A stretch of 64,000 nt of DNA from the NCBI RefSeq assembly GCF_034718895.1, contig NZ_JAYERP010000001.1, forward strand, positions 3,447,501 through 3,511,500, in the 5' to 3' direction. The stretch's first letter is position 1; every line of letters begins with the position of its first letter. This stretch comes from Paenibacillus phoenicis. Its GTDB lineage: Bacteria; Bacillota; Bacilli; Paenibacillales; Paenibacillaceae. Of this stretch, positions 45,698-53,535 are shown one piece after another. The notes beneath the pieces are model-generated. The model was not told the DNA's origin, ran no database searches, and saw nothing but the letters and a program-made list of their open reading frames with translations. Position numbers and translations under genes: made by a program.

Positions 45698-46650
45698 TGC
45701 ACACGAATCCACGTCCAAGCACCGATACGAAGGCCAAAGCTGGAGCAAATATTGCTCCTAGCGCTGATGCCCATGTCAGTACGAGCGCCGACACTAAGAC
45801 CAATACTAACGCCTACACCAACGCTAACATTAACGCCAGTCTAAGCACTAACCCGTCCGGCCAAGCCGGCTTTAATCGGAATTGGCCCCAGGCCCCCAGC
45901 AAGCTGAGGCATTATTTGACCGCTGTGATCATTCTGCTCCTGCTGTGGGGCAGCGCTGTGGACACCGACGCCTCGTGGGGCAAGCTGATCCAGGGCTCGC
46001 CGAACATGCTGGATCTGCTGCGGGAGATGTTCCCGCCGAAGTGGAGCTACTTCGACAATATCGTTCCGGCGATGCTAGAGACGATCCGCATGGCGCTGAT
46101 CGGCACGACGTCTGGCGCGATCCTCGCCGTACCGGTGGCGCTGCTCTGCGCCTCTAACCTCAGCCGCAGCGCTTGGATCTACCAGCCCGTCCGCTTCTTA
46201 CTGAACCTCGTGCGGACGATTCCAGACCTGCTGCTGGCGGCCATTTTCGTCGCCATCTTTGGGCTCGGCCCGCTTCCCGGCATCATGGCGCTGACCGTCT
46301 TCTCGTTTGGCCTGATCGCCAAACTGACATACGAAGCGCTGGAGACGATTGACCGCGGGCCGCTGGAAGCGATGACGGCCGTCGGGGCCACGCCCGTCCA
46401 GCGGATCGCCTTTGGCGTTGTGCCGCAGATTCAGGCCCATTTTATTTCTTACGTGTTGTACACGTTCGAAATTAACATTCGCGCCGCGGCGGTGCTGGGT
46501 CTGGTTGGGGCCGGCGGGATCGGACATTATTACGAAGTCACTTTAGGTTTCCTGGAGTATGACAAGACGTGCATGATCATCTTGTTTACGCTCGCGGTCG
46601 TCCTGTTGATCGATTATGCAAGCACTAAACTGCGGGAGAAATTATTATGA
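45697..46650 (+). CDS. phnE: Phosphonate ABC transporter permease with unusual N-terminal tail
   Basis: A 317-residue PhnE-type permease. The channel part (~70-317) includes NIVPAMLETIRMALIGTTSG, LNLVRTIPDLLLAAIFVAIF and the EAA-like loop GPLEAMTAVGATPVQRIAFG. The first ~60 residues are a Thr/Asn/Ala/Ser-rich, non-membrane tail (STSADTKTNTNAYTNANINA), which most PhnE proteins lack. The GCN/ACN-rich DNA there is repetitive. The start overlaps the phnC stop. Its own stop overlaps the next permease (ATGA). Confidence 0.9.
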   Translation: MHTNPRPSTDTKAKAGANIAPSADAHVSTSADTKTNTNAYTNANINASLSTNPSGQAGFNRNWPQAPSKLRHYLTAVIILLLLWGSAVDTDASWGKLIQGSPNMLDLLREMFPPKWSYFDNIVPAMLETIRMALIGTTSGAILAVPVALLCASNLSRSAWIYQPVRFLLNLVRTIPDLLLAAIFVAIFGLGPLPGIMALTVFSFGLIAKLTYEALETIDRGPLEAMTAVGATPVQRIAFGVVPQIQAHFISYVLYTFEINIRAAAVLGLVGAGGIGHYYEVTLGFLEYDKTCMIILFTLAVVLLIDYASTKLREKLL

Positions 46651-47459
46651 CAACAAACACAACGACTTGGCAGCACAAAGTGCCGAAGCCCAAAAAGAAC
46701 CGTTACCGCTGGCTGATCTATATCCTGCTCCTTCTTCTCTATGTATGGGCTTTTGCTGGAATCCCATTTGACGGAATCAAACAAACGGCCGGCCAAATTA
46801 CAAAGTCGATCCTCTCGGGCTTGTTCTCGCCAGATTGGGATTACGTCTATTTGCCGGACGGGGAGGATCTGCTGCGCGGCCTGCTGGAGACCCTAACCAT
46901 CTCGATCCTGGGCACGTTCGTTTCCACACTGGTCTGCCTGCCGTTCGCCTTCTGGGCGGCGGCCAATCGGGGCAAGTCGCGTTTCGTATCCGGCTCAGGC
47001 AAAATGCTGCTCAGCTTTGTCCGCACCTTCCCGGAAATCGTGATGGCGCTGCTGTTCATCAAAGCGGTGGGACCTAACGCTTTTGCTGGTGTGCTGGCGC
47101 TTGGGCTGCACTCGGTCGGCATGCTCGGCAAGCTGTTCGCCGACGAAATCGAGAACATGGATCACGGTCCCGCCGAAGCGTTGATCGCAGCCGGGGCGAA
47201 CCGCCTGCAAATCCTGTGGTTTGCTGTGCTCCCCCAAGTGCTGCCGGGATTCCTGTCCTACACGCTGTACCGGTTCGAGATCAACCTGCGCTCCGCGACG
47301 ATCCTTGGCGTCATCGGTGCCGGCGGCATCGGCACCCCGCTGATCTTCGCCCTGAGCTCGCGGGATTGGGAGCGCGTTGGCATCATCCTGCTCGGAATCA
47401 TCGCGATGATCACTCTCGTGGACTGGATGTCCGGTTACCTGCGGAAGAAGCTGGTCTAG
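46647..47459 (+). CDS. phnE: Second phosphonate ABC transporter permease
   Basis: A 270-residue PhnE paralog with DLLRGLLETLTISILGTFVS, LLSFVRTFPEIVMALLFIKA and the coupling loop GPAEALIAAGANRLQILWFA. The N-terminus is a short basic tail then TM1. Its ATG overlaps the previous stop (ATGA). Two different PhnE proteins usually form the channel as a heterodimer in this type of transporter. No terminator is obvious; repeat element E lies downstream. Confidence 0.9.
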   Translation: MTTNTTTWQHKVPKPKKNRYRWLIYILLLLLYVWAFAGIPFDGIKQTAGQITKSILSGLFSPDWDYVYLPDGEDLLRGLLETLTISILGTFVSTLVCLPFAFWAAANRGKSRFVSGSGKMLLSFVRTFPEIVMALLFIKAVGPNAFAGVLALGLHSVGMLGKLFADEIENMDHGPAEALIAAGANRLQILWFAVLPQVLPGFLSYTLYRFEINLRSATILGVIGAGGIGTPLIFALSSRDWERVGIILLGIIAMITLVDWMSGYLRKKLV

Positions 47460-47629
47460 CCCTAGATCATCAGCAGCCATCCCCGGCCAGTATACTTTGT
47501 CTTGCCCTAAGTTTGAACTAGGTCTTGGTATGGACCTGGCCTTGGCGTGGGTTCTGGTGTCGCTCTGGTGCAGCTCTTGTTCCGCTCTGGTGCTGACGCC
47601 GTCTCTGAACTGATGCTGGATCTGGCCCT

Positions 47630-47815
47630 CATTCTATATGATTTTTCGAATACATTTCCTCGAATCCCCGCCAAATCGCTCATTCTATATGAAATTTCGA
47701 ATACATTTCACCACTTCGCTCTCAATTCGGCCTAATATATATGATTTTTCATATATATTGGGCCATTTCCATCCACTGAGGCCCAAATGTATATGATTTT
47801 TCGAATACATTTCCC
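47630..47815. repeat. Four-copy intergenic element E (motif TATATGATTTTTCGAATAC)
   Basis: Four copies with TATATG starting at 47635, 47686, 47738 and 47790, i.e. every 51-52 bases. Copies 1, 2 and 4 continue TGATTTTTCGAATACATTT (copy 2 with one small change). Copy 3 is a palindromic variant (ATATATGATTTTTCATATAT), and copy 4 is extended to a stem (AAATGTAT...ATACATTT). All read forward, unlike the + + - - elements. It lies between convergent genes, ending 23 bases from the 3' end of the nuclease-like gene. Confidence 0.85.
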
Positions 47816-47837
47816 CAAATCAGCGCCACCCCGCCAC

Positions 47838-48524
47838 TCACACCAAATCCGGGCTCAGCAACGAACCCACATACTCATATGAAGTGACGCGTCCGGAGCT
47901 CCCTTTGGCTATGGCGCGGAACTTCCCTTTTTCCACGAGGATTCGGCAGTACTTAATGACTGTCAACGTGTGCAGCTCCAGTTCTCGCGCCACCTCGGTT
48001 GGGCGAATGACCCGATGATGGCGAATGGCGGCACGCATGAGCTCCCTTTCAATCTTAGTGTAGGCCCGCGGCGTCACATCCAGGGATCCCCCCTGAACGA
48101 CAGATAAATACGGTGCCAGAATACTCCGCAAGGAGGAGAGGATAAACGCAGGGTTCTCCTTCATCTCATCCAATGCAATGTAGTAGATCTGAAAGCCTTG
48201 GGACTGCAAAAACAGCCCCCTGTTCAAATCCATCCGATATTTCGTTCGATCCGTGCCATGAGAGCCGTAATCCATAATTTCAAACACGACCCGTGCAGTT
48301 CCAACCTCCCACATAAAATCTGCAAAGTAGGATCTCCCCCGCCAATCCTTCACCTCGTATTCGGGATGCAATCCGTCAAAGTGTCCCACCAGCGGCCACC
48401 AAATCCGCTCGACGAACAACCGATTCCCATAACCATGCCCTCGCCGAAGTGCATCCAGGCGCTCCCCCGTTCTTCGTTTCATATGCTCTTGCAGCCAGGT
48501 ATCATGTTCCGCTTCGAATCCCAT
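47838..48524 (-). CDS. PD-(D/E)XK nuclease-like protein with C-terminal winged helix, paralog 1
   Basis: A 228-residue protein with DUF559/restriction-endonuclease-like fold features: HPEYEVKDWRGRSYFADFMW (Asp69) and VVFEIMDYGSHGTDRTKYRM (Glu82-Ile-Met84). The C-terminal third (~155-220; IERELMRAAIRHHRVIRPTE, VARELELHTLTVIKYCRILV) looks like a winged helix-turn-helix. It is clearly paralogous to the gene at 55013, sharing the HPEYEV-x-DWRGRSYFADF core. The active-site Lys of the E-x-K motif is Met here, so this copy may only bind DNA. A repeat element lies immediately 3'. Function unknown. Confidence 0.65.
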   Translation of the reverse strand: MGFEAEHDTWLQEHMKRRTGERLDALRRGHGYGNRLFVERIWWPLVGHFDGLHPEYEVKDWRGRSYFADFMWEVGTARVVFEIMDYGSHGTDRTKYRMDLNRGLFLQSQGFQIYYIALDEMKENPAFILSSLRSILAPYLSVVQGGSLDVTPRAYTKIERELMRAAIRHHRVIRPTEVARELELHTLTVIKYCRILVEKGKFRAIAKGSSGRVTSYEYVGSLLSPDLV

Positions 48525-48559
48525 TTGAAACCCTCCCTACATATCCATAGTAAAAAATA

Positions 48560-48598
48560 AAAAGCCCCGCTCCTCTCCATCTTAGAAAGGAAACGGGG
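48560..48598 (-). terminator. Terminator of the glutathione peroxidase gene
   Basis: On the minus strand GCCCCGTTTCCT...AGGAGCGGGGC forms a stem (arms ~48587-48598 and 48565-48575) followed by TTTTTATTTTTT. Confidence 0.75.
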
Positions 48599-48700
48599 CA
48601 GGCTTTGCCTCACGTAAGTTGCTCTATTGATACTAGTGTGACACAGGAGAAAAAGTTACGCAATAGGATCTCGGTCGTTTCCGCGCTGCGCCACGTTGAC

Positions 48701-49183
48701 TTAAACCCCAAGCAGCTCGCGAATCTGCCCTTCGATGCTCTCAGGTTCATCTGTTGGTGCGAAACGCTTAACAACCTTGCCGTCCCGATCCACAAGGAAC
48801 TTCGTAAAGTTCCATTTGATCGACTTAGAGCCCAGCAAGCCCGGGGCTTCCTTGGTCAAATGCTTGAACAGCGGATGAGCGTTCTTTCCATTCACATCGA
48901 TTTTCGAAAATAACGGGAACGACACGCCGAAATTCAGCTCGCAAGCCTGTGCCACCTCTTCATCTGTCCCGAGCTCCTGGTTGGCGAACTGGCTTGAAGG
49001 AAAACCTAACACCGTGAAGCCTTGGTCCTTGTACGTATCGTGCAGCTTCTGCAGCCCTTTAAATTGCGGAGCAAACCCGCATTTGGTCGCCGTATTCACA
49101 ATCAGCATCACTTGGCCGCGATAAGGCTCCAGCGTTTGCACTTGGCCTTGAATTGTTTTGACTTCAATATCGAATAATGACAT
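48701..49183 (-). CDS. Glutathione peroxidase-family thiol peroxidase
   Basis: A 160-residue GPx-fold peroxidase. The peroxidatic Cys replaces selenocysteine in LIVNTATKCGFAPQFKGLQ; the catalytic Gln and Trp are in GFPSSQFANQE and SIKWNFTKFLVD. Start 49183 follows GGAGGTG; the longer frame has no site. In Firmicutes (BsaA/Gpo) this class uses thioredoxin or bacillithiol. It is divergent from an ohrR-type regulator with shared palindromes between them, so induction by organic peroxides is likely. Confidence 0.92.
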   Translation of the reverse strand: MSLFDIEVKTIQGQVQTLEPYRGQVMLIVNTATKCGFAPQFKGLQKLHDTYKDQGFTVLGFPSSQFANQELGTDEEVAQACELNFGVSFPLFSKIDVNGKNAHPLFKHLTKEAPGLLGSKSIKWNFTKFLVDRDGKVVKRFAPTDEPESIEGQIRELLGV

Positions 49184-49223
49184 CCATGACACCTCCATCA
49201 CCAATTTAATTAAGTGTAATTTA

Positions 49224-49235
49224 ATTGTATACAAT
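49224..49235. promoter_or_regulatory. Candidate OhrR operator 1
   Basis: ATTGTATACAAT is a perfect 12-base palindrome in an AT-rich setting 41 bases upstream of the gpx start. It matches the known OhrR box style (TACAATT/AATTGTA). A one-mismatch copy lies at 49315-49326. Confidence 0.7.
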
Positions 49236-49267
49236 CTATATGCGCGTGTCAATTTCGACCTCTTCTC

Positions 49268-49297
49268 TTTACGTAAAAGAAGAAGCAATGCTATAAT
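49268..49297 (+). promoter_or_regulatory. Candidate promoter of ohrR
   Basis: TTTACG (49268-49273) and a perfect TATAAT (49292-49297) are 18 bases apart; the second OhrR palindrome lies just downstream of the predicted transcription start, suiting autorepression. Confidence 0.55.
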
Positions 49298-49314
49298 GGC
49301 TCAACAGCAATTAC

Positions 49315-49326
49315 ATTGTATGCAAT
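49315..49326. promoter_or_regulatory. Candidate OhrR operator 2
   Basis: ATTGTATGCAAT differs by one base from the perfect palindrome at 49224-49235. It lies 21 bases upstream of the ohrR start. Confidence 0.65.
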
Positions 49327-49346
49327 TAAATGGCAGGTGGATATGG

Positions 49347-49808
49347 ATGAATACAGACGAAATGTTGAAGCTGGAGAATCAGCTTTGCTTTGCTTTTTAT
49401 ACTTGCTCCCGGGAGATTATGAAGCTGTACCGGCCTTTGCTGTCGGAACTCGGCTTGACCTATACGCAATACATTACGTTGCTCGCGTTGTGGGAGCGGG
49501 ACGGGATCACGGTGAAGGAGCTGGGTTCGATGCTATACCTTGACTCGGGCACCTTAACTCCGCTGCTCAAAAAGCTGGAGCACATGAACCTGGTCACCCG
49601 GACGCGCGACAAATCCGACGAACGCAACGTCATCATCGCGTTAACCGATGAGGGCAAAGCCTTGAAGGACAAAGCCTGCACCGTACCGATGCGGCTGTTT
49701 GAAGGCACCCATGCCGAGGTGGAGGACGTCATTTCCATGCACCGACACATCAACGAGTTTCTCCGCAAAATTGGCGGCGGCTCCGTTCAACCCGAACAAT
49801 CTGAATAA
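49347..49808 (+). CDS. ohrR: MarR-family organic-peroxide regulator OhrR
   Basis: A 153-residue MarR protein closely matching OhrR: LKLENQLCFAFYTCSREIMK holds the peroxide-sensing Cys14, LGLTYTQYITLLALWERDGI and LYLDSGTLTPLLKKLEHMNL form the DNA-binding helices, and SDERNVIIALTDEG the wing. Start 49347 follows GGCAGGTGG; the frame extends upstream into the promoter. It is divergent from a thiol peroxidase gene instead of the more common ohr, and two near-identical palindromes lie between them. Confidence 0.92.
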   Translation: MNTDEMLKLENQLCFAFYTCSREIMKLYRPLLSELGLTYTQYITLLALWERDGITVKELGSMLYLDSGTLTPLLKKLEHMNLVTRTRDKSDERNVIIALTDEGKALKDKACTVPMRLFEGTHAEVEDVISMHRHINEFLRKIGGGSVQPEQSE

Positions 49809-49869
49809 GCCCAACCTAAACCCTCCATAATAGGAAAGAATCACGGAGTAACCAATGGAGGAGATCAGC

Positions 49870-50052
49870 ATGCTCGAAAATCTCGAGAGTGACTATAACT
49901 GCGCCAACGCAGGCGAGGACCTGCACCGGTTGAAGCAAGAACTTGCCGAGATGCGAGGCTTGGGCCACGCCGATCAGGAGACGCAGGAGAAAATCAACCG
50001 GCTCGAAAACCAAATCAAGTTTATCATGAACAAATGCGATATTAACCATTAA
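49870..50052 (+). CDS. Small charged protein of unknown function
   Basis: A 60-residue protein (MLENLESDYNCANAGEDLHR ... LENQIKFIMNKCDINH), mostly helical and charged with heptad-like Leu/Met spacing, perhaps a short coiled coil. I start at 49870, seven bases after GGAGG; an in-frame ATG at 49855 is part of that site. Good ribosome site and a following hairpin (~50060-50107) suggest a real gene. No family recognised. Confidence 0.6.
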   Translation: MLENLESDYNCANAGEDLHRLKQELAEMRGLGHADQETQEKINRLENQIKFIMNKCDINH

Positions 50053-50059
50053 GATGGTA

Positions 50060-50107
50060 AAGCACCCGTTTACGCCGCTGAACAAGCGTGTGGTAGGCGG
50101 GTGTTTT
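50060..50107 (+). terminator. Probable terminator after the small protein gene
   Basis: AAGCACCCG (from ~50060) pairs with GGCGGGTGTTTT (ending ~50107), a GC-rich stem followed by a short T-run. Confidence 0.55.
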
Positions 50108-50174
50108 GGGGGCCGGGGATAGATCGAAGCCCAAAAGTGTGTTACGATTTGCCTGACATCAGAAGGGCTTCCCC

Positions 50175-51313
50175 TTGAAAGCGCAAACACAGCTCGATGC
50201 GGAGAAAACACCGGCCGCTTCCGCCGACGCCAACCCCCGCGCCGCTTCTTCCAAACGAAATTATGTATTCCAACTGTTAACGGTCTTTATCGGTTTCTTG
50301 ATCTTTGGCTTCTCGGAAAATATTAAAGGACCCGCGATCCCGCGCATCCAAACCGACTTCGGCCTCGACGAGATGCAGATTGGCACGCTCTTGTCGCTCA
50401 ACTCGCTGGGGTATCTGCTGGCTTGCTCCTTCACGGCTTATTTAACACGCAAATGGGGCGCCAAAACGGTGACGATGCTCGCCTTTGGTTCCATGGCCGC
50501 GGCTGGGATCCTCATCTTTGCATCACGCAGCTTCCCGGCGTTATCGGGCTCCTATTTCCTGATGTACATCGGCAACGGGATGCTCGAGATCGCGCTCGCT
50601 ATCTTGGCCGCCCGCATTTTTGTCGGCAACACCGGTACGATGATGAACCTCGCCCACTTCTTCTACGGGCTGAGTTCAACGGTAGCACCGTTGATCGCCT
50701 CGGGGCTGATGACCGTCTCGATTGGCGGGCATACACTTGATTGGAGCGGCATGTACTTAATCATGCTGTCCCTCTCGGTGATCCCGATGATCCCAACGCT
50801 GCTAAGCCGGTTCCCCGGCGAAGAAGAACAGGGCGGCGAGCGGGTTCCGTTCACACAGCTGATGCACGATCCGGCGATCTGGTTGATCGTGCTGGTGCTT
50901 TCGTTTGGCGTAGTGTCGGAGCTGGCGGTAGGCGGCTGGCTGGTTAATTTTTTGGAAAGAGCATATCACTGGAACACCACAATCGCATCCGGGATGCTGT
51001 CCGCTTTTTTCCTTTGCTTTACGTTCGCGCGGCTGGCGGTGGGACCGGTTACCGATAAGATCGGGTTTACGCTCTCCTTGATTTTGTTGCCATCTGGGCT
51101 GGCGAACCCGGAGCTTTCCTGTTCGCAGCGGCCGGCATCGGTATCGCCCCGATCTATCCGACCGTCATGGCGTTGATCGCCAAGAAGTATCGCTCTTCCA
51201 GCGATTCAACCATTACCTTCATCGTTACACTGATGGTGGTGGGCAATGTCATCGGCAACTATCTGATCGGCTGGATCACGGACGGGACTTTGTCCCCTGC
51301 TTCAGATAATTAG
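50175..51313 (+). pseudogene. Broken MFS transporter (frameshift with small deletion)
   Basis: The intact part (50175-~51090) encodes an MFS sugar/drug transporter: LLTVFIGFLIFGFSENIKGP, GTLLSLNSLGYLLACSFTAY, and DKIGFTLSLIL (~residue 300). The frame then changes: the continuation VAIWAGEPGAFLFAAAGIGI followed by APIYPTVMALIAKKY and NVIGNYLIGWITDG is read in a different phase and ends at TAG 51311-51313. About ten residues of the expected helix between the parts are missing, so a deletion of roughly 30 bases, not a multiple of three, is likely. The start is a weakly supported TTG. Its 3' end overlaps the convergent DUF350 gene. Confidence 0.85.
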
Positions 51314-51703
51314 GCTGCTCACGGCAAACGCCATGCCGATAAACACCAAGCACAGCAAGGTGCCTACCGCAACGTTCCCCTGCTTCAGCTGATCGGAAAT
51401 CTTAAATCCTGGGGTTACCAGTTCAAAAATCCAGTACGACGCCACAAGGCACACATAACCTACGGCAAACCACAGGACCATATGTAGTATGGAAGTGTTC
51501 GTAAAGGCGGACACCCCCAAAATGATCGCCGTGCCCAGGAATTTGCCGCCCAGCGCCAGGGCTACGGCGACATTGCCTTTTTTCAACTCCTCCATGTCAC
51601 GGTACGGGGTCATCCAATTGAAGACCACCATCCCCAGCAATTGCAGCAAAATCATCACGACGACACTAACCACAATATTGATAACGATCGTCAATTCGCC
51701 CAC
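51302..51703 (-). CDS. DUF350 membrane protein (YjfL-like)
   Basis: A 133-residue membrane protein with four helices arranged as two repeats, each ending in a conserved polar turn (ELKKGNVAVALALGGKFLGT and QLKQGNVAVGTLLCLVFIGM). This duplicated pattern defines DUF350/YjfL. The GTG start at 51703 overlaps the previous lipoprotein gene; TTG 51694 is a possible alternative with a better-spaced GGGGGTGG. It is the last gene of a YgiB-YgiC-lipoprotein-DUF350 operon. Confidence 0.85.
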   Translation of the reverse strand: MGELTIVINIVVSVVVMILLQLLGMVVFNWMTPYRDMEELKKGNVAVALALGGKFLGTAIILGVSAFTNTSILHMVLWFAVGYVCLVASYWIFELVTPGFKISDQLKQGNVAVGTLLCLVFIGMAFAVSSLII

Positions 51704-52332
51704 CCCCGAAATTTCGCAAACGCCAAATCATAATCGGCAAAATCATGCACTTCCTCCAGCACAACCGACACCGTCTTCGCGTTCTCTAATGCCGCATACC
51801 GCTCTTCGTCGATCGGCTGCTTGATCCGGTTCCCGGTTGGCAGCTCCAACACGGCGAAGCACCGTGTTTTGCCTTGATATTCCGTTTTGTACACGCCAAC
51901 TAGGTCGACGTCGGTCGTAACCGATACCTTCAGCTCGGTCAGGTCTTTCTCGGCAGACGCCTGATCCGGATAAGACTTCAGCGTCGTCCAGGAGGATAAG
52001 CGCACTTCGTTTTTCTGGTTTGCGTCCGTGGTCAACTCGGCGTCCATAAACTGCAGGATCCAAATTTTATCCCCAGTGGCGTAATTGTTGTCATTCGGCA
52101 GCAGATCGTTATCGGGCAAAATCGTCATATCACTGCCCACCAGATCGCCGACCGTCGCTTCCACGATTTTATAATCCCAAGGTACGCGAGCGGTCGTTAA
52201 TTCCGACTCCGAGCCGCTCTCGGTAGAGAAGACGCTGGTCGTATCCCCGCAGGCTCCAAGTAAGCCCACCGACAACACCAGCATCAACGTAACGAGGAAA
52301 CGCCGCGCCCAAGGCTGCTTCGAACTATGCAT
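51691..52332 (-). CDS. Lipoprotein of the YgiC/DUF350 operon
   Basis: A 213-residue predicted lipoprotein. The signal is RRFLVTLMLVLSVGLLGAC, with the lipid Cys at ~28; the mature part (TTARVPWDYKIVEATVGDLV, DNNYATGDKIWILQFMDAEL) has no catalytic motif that I recognise. Its ATG abuts the stop of the ATP-grasp gene, and its 3' end overlaps the DUF350 gene, so these are co-translated. In position it resembles YjfM-type partners of YjfC/YjfL, but no family match is claimed. Confidence 0.75.
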   Translation of the reverse strand: MHSSKQPWARRFLVTLMLVLSVGLLGACGDTTSVFSTESGSESELTTARVPWDYKIVEATVGDLVGSDMTILPDNDLLPNDNNYATGDKIWILQFMDAELTTDANQKNEVRLSSWTTLKSYPDQASAEKDLTELKVSVTTDVDLVGVYKTEYQGKTRCFAVLELPTGNRIKQPIDEERYAALENAKTVSVVLEEVHDFADYDLAFAKFRGWAN

Positions 52333-53535
52333 CTATTTCACTCCTAACGCGATAAAATGACTGGTATTGCCCGTAATCGGTCCGCCGGCCCGACCCAACA
52401 AGCCGCAAGGCGTCCCGTTCAGGACGAACAGACCGGTCAGCAAATGGCGCTCGCCGAAGACGGTATCGATTCGCGCCAGCTCGGCTCTTTTTTGATACAC
52501 CGTAGGGAACAAGACGCTGCTGTCAAAGCCCTCCTGATCCTCCATCTCCAGCCGGCCCTCCTCATCAAACAAGCGGACAGAACCGCCTTCACGCCCAAAC
52601 ATCGACTTGGATACGAAGCCGCCGGCGAAGACTGGCTTGTTGTAGGTCGGCAGCATGTACTTCGCTATCGCCTGGCGTTCCTCCGCATCAAACAGCAAGC
52701 CCAGCTCGTAAAGCCCCCAGACGGCGGCAAGCAAGCCTTTGGATTGCAGCAAAATGCTGTGCGGCCCGTTGAAGATGGTCAGGCGACCGGTTTCAATCGC
52801 GTAGCTGAGCGCCTCGCCGGCATCGTCCACCGCCATCCATTCTTTCGGGTACAACGCGAACATGCGCTCAATGGTACGACCGTCCTTATTTTTCAGGGTG
52901 CCTTCGTCAATCCACAGCTCCAGGCAATCCTCATAGTGCAAATCCAGTCCGCTGTGCCGTCCCAACGCTTCAATCGTTCCGGAATCCTCCAGATGCCAGC
53001 CGTAATCGACGCAAGCCACGGTATCCGGCCGCTCGATGGCCCAGGCTTCCGCGACCAGGTCTTTCATCCGCGCATTTGGCGAGTCGTATCCTGCCTGCTC
53101 CATCAGCCACGGGGTGGCGATCGAGGCTTCGACGTAACCGGTCGGCGTATCCGCGTTCAGTTCCAGCAGCTTGATCGTGCCGTCGTTGGCCACGGCAAAA
53201 TCAAACCGCGCGTAACGGCTAATCAATCCCGGCTCCGGGATCGGCAGCTCATCAAGCATCGTCCACAGAATCGGCGGAATCCCGATCAGCTCATACAGAT
53301 CCGGCCGGCGATGGACGTAGCGTGCGGCTTTGTCGAGAATGCGCCACAGCGCAGCGGCGGCCTGCTCGAGCTCCGCATAGGTCTCCTTTGGCATCAACAC
53401 CAGCTGATCGATCCAATACTCCTCTTCCTCGAGATCCGCCCAGGTAAACCCCAGCTCGGCCAGCTTCGCCACCCGCTCGCTCCGGTCAGGATGCGGCCGG
53501 CCCACGACTTCGAAAATGTTGTTCCCGTCCGTCAT
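52333..53535 (-). CDS. Glutathionylspermidine synthase-like ATP-grasp ligase (YgiC/YjfC type)
   Basis: A 400-residue ATP-grasp protein of the GSP-synthase C-domain family. Hallmarks are LISRYARFDFAVANDGTIKL-LELNADTPTGYVEAS, VDYGWHLEDSGT, NGPHSILLQSKGLLAAVW, YMLPTYNKPVFAGGFVSKSM-FGREGGSV and the final GPITGNTSHFIALGV. Relatives YgiC/YjfC are predicted peptide-type ligases whose substrate is unknown. The ATG overlaps the YgiB-like stop (ATGA). Its partners here (YgiB-like, lipoprotein, DUF350) match known gene neighbourhoods of this ligase. Confidence 0.9.
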   Translation of the reverse strand: MTDGNNIFEVVGRPHPDRSERVAKLAELGFTWADLEEEEYWIDQLVLMPKETYAELEQAAAALWRILDKAARYVHRRPDLYELIGIPPILWTMLDELPIPEPGLISRYARFDFAVANDGTIKLLELNADTPTGYVEASIATPWLMEQAGYDSPNARMKDLVAEAWAIERPDTVACVDYGWHLEDSGTIEALGRHSGLDLHYEDCLELWIDEGTLKNKDGRTIERMFALYPKEWMAVDDAGEALSYAIETGRLTIFNGPHSILLQSKGLLAAVWGLYELGLLFDAEERQAIAKYMLPTYNKPVFAGGFVSKSMFGREGGSVRLFDEEGRLEMEDQEGFDSSVLFPTVYQKRAELARIDTVFGERHLLTGLFVLNGTPCGLLGRAGGPITGNTSHFIALGVK

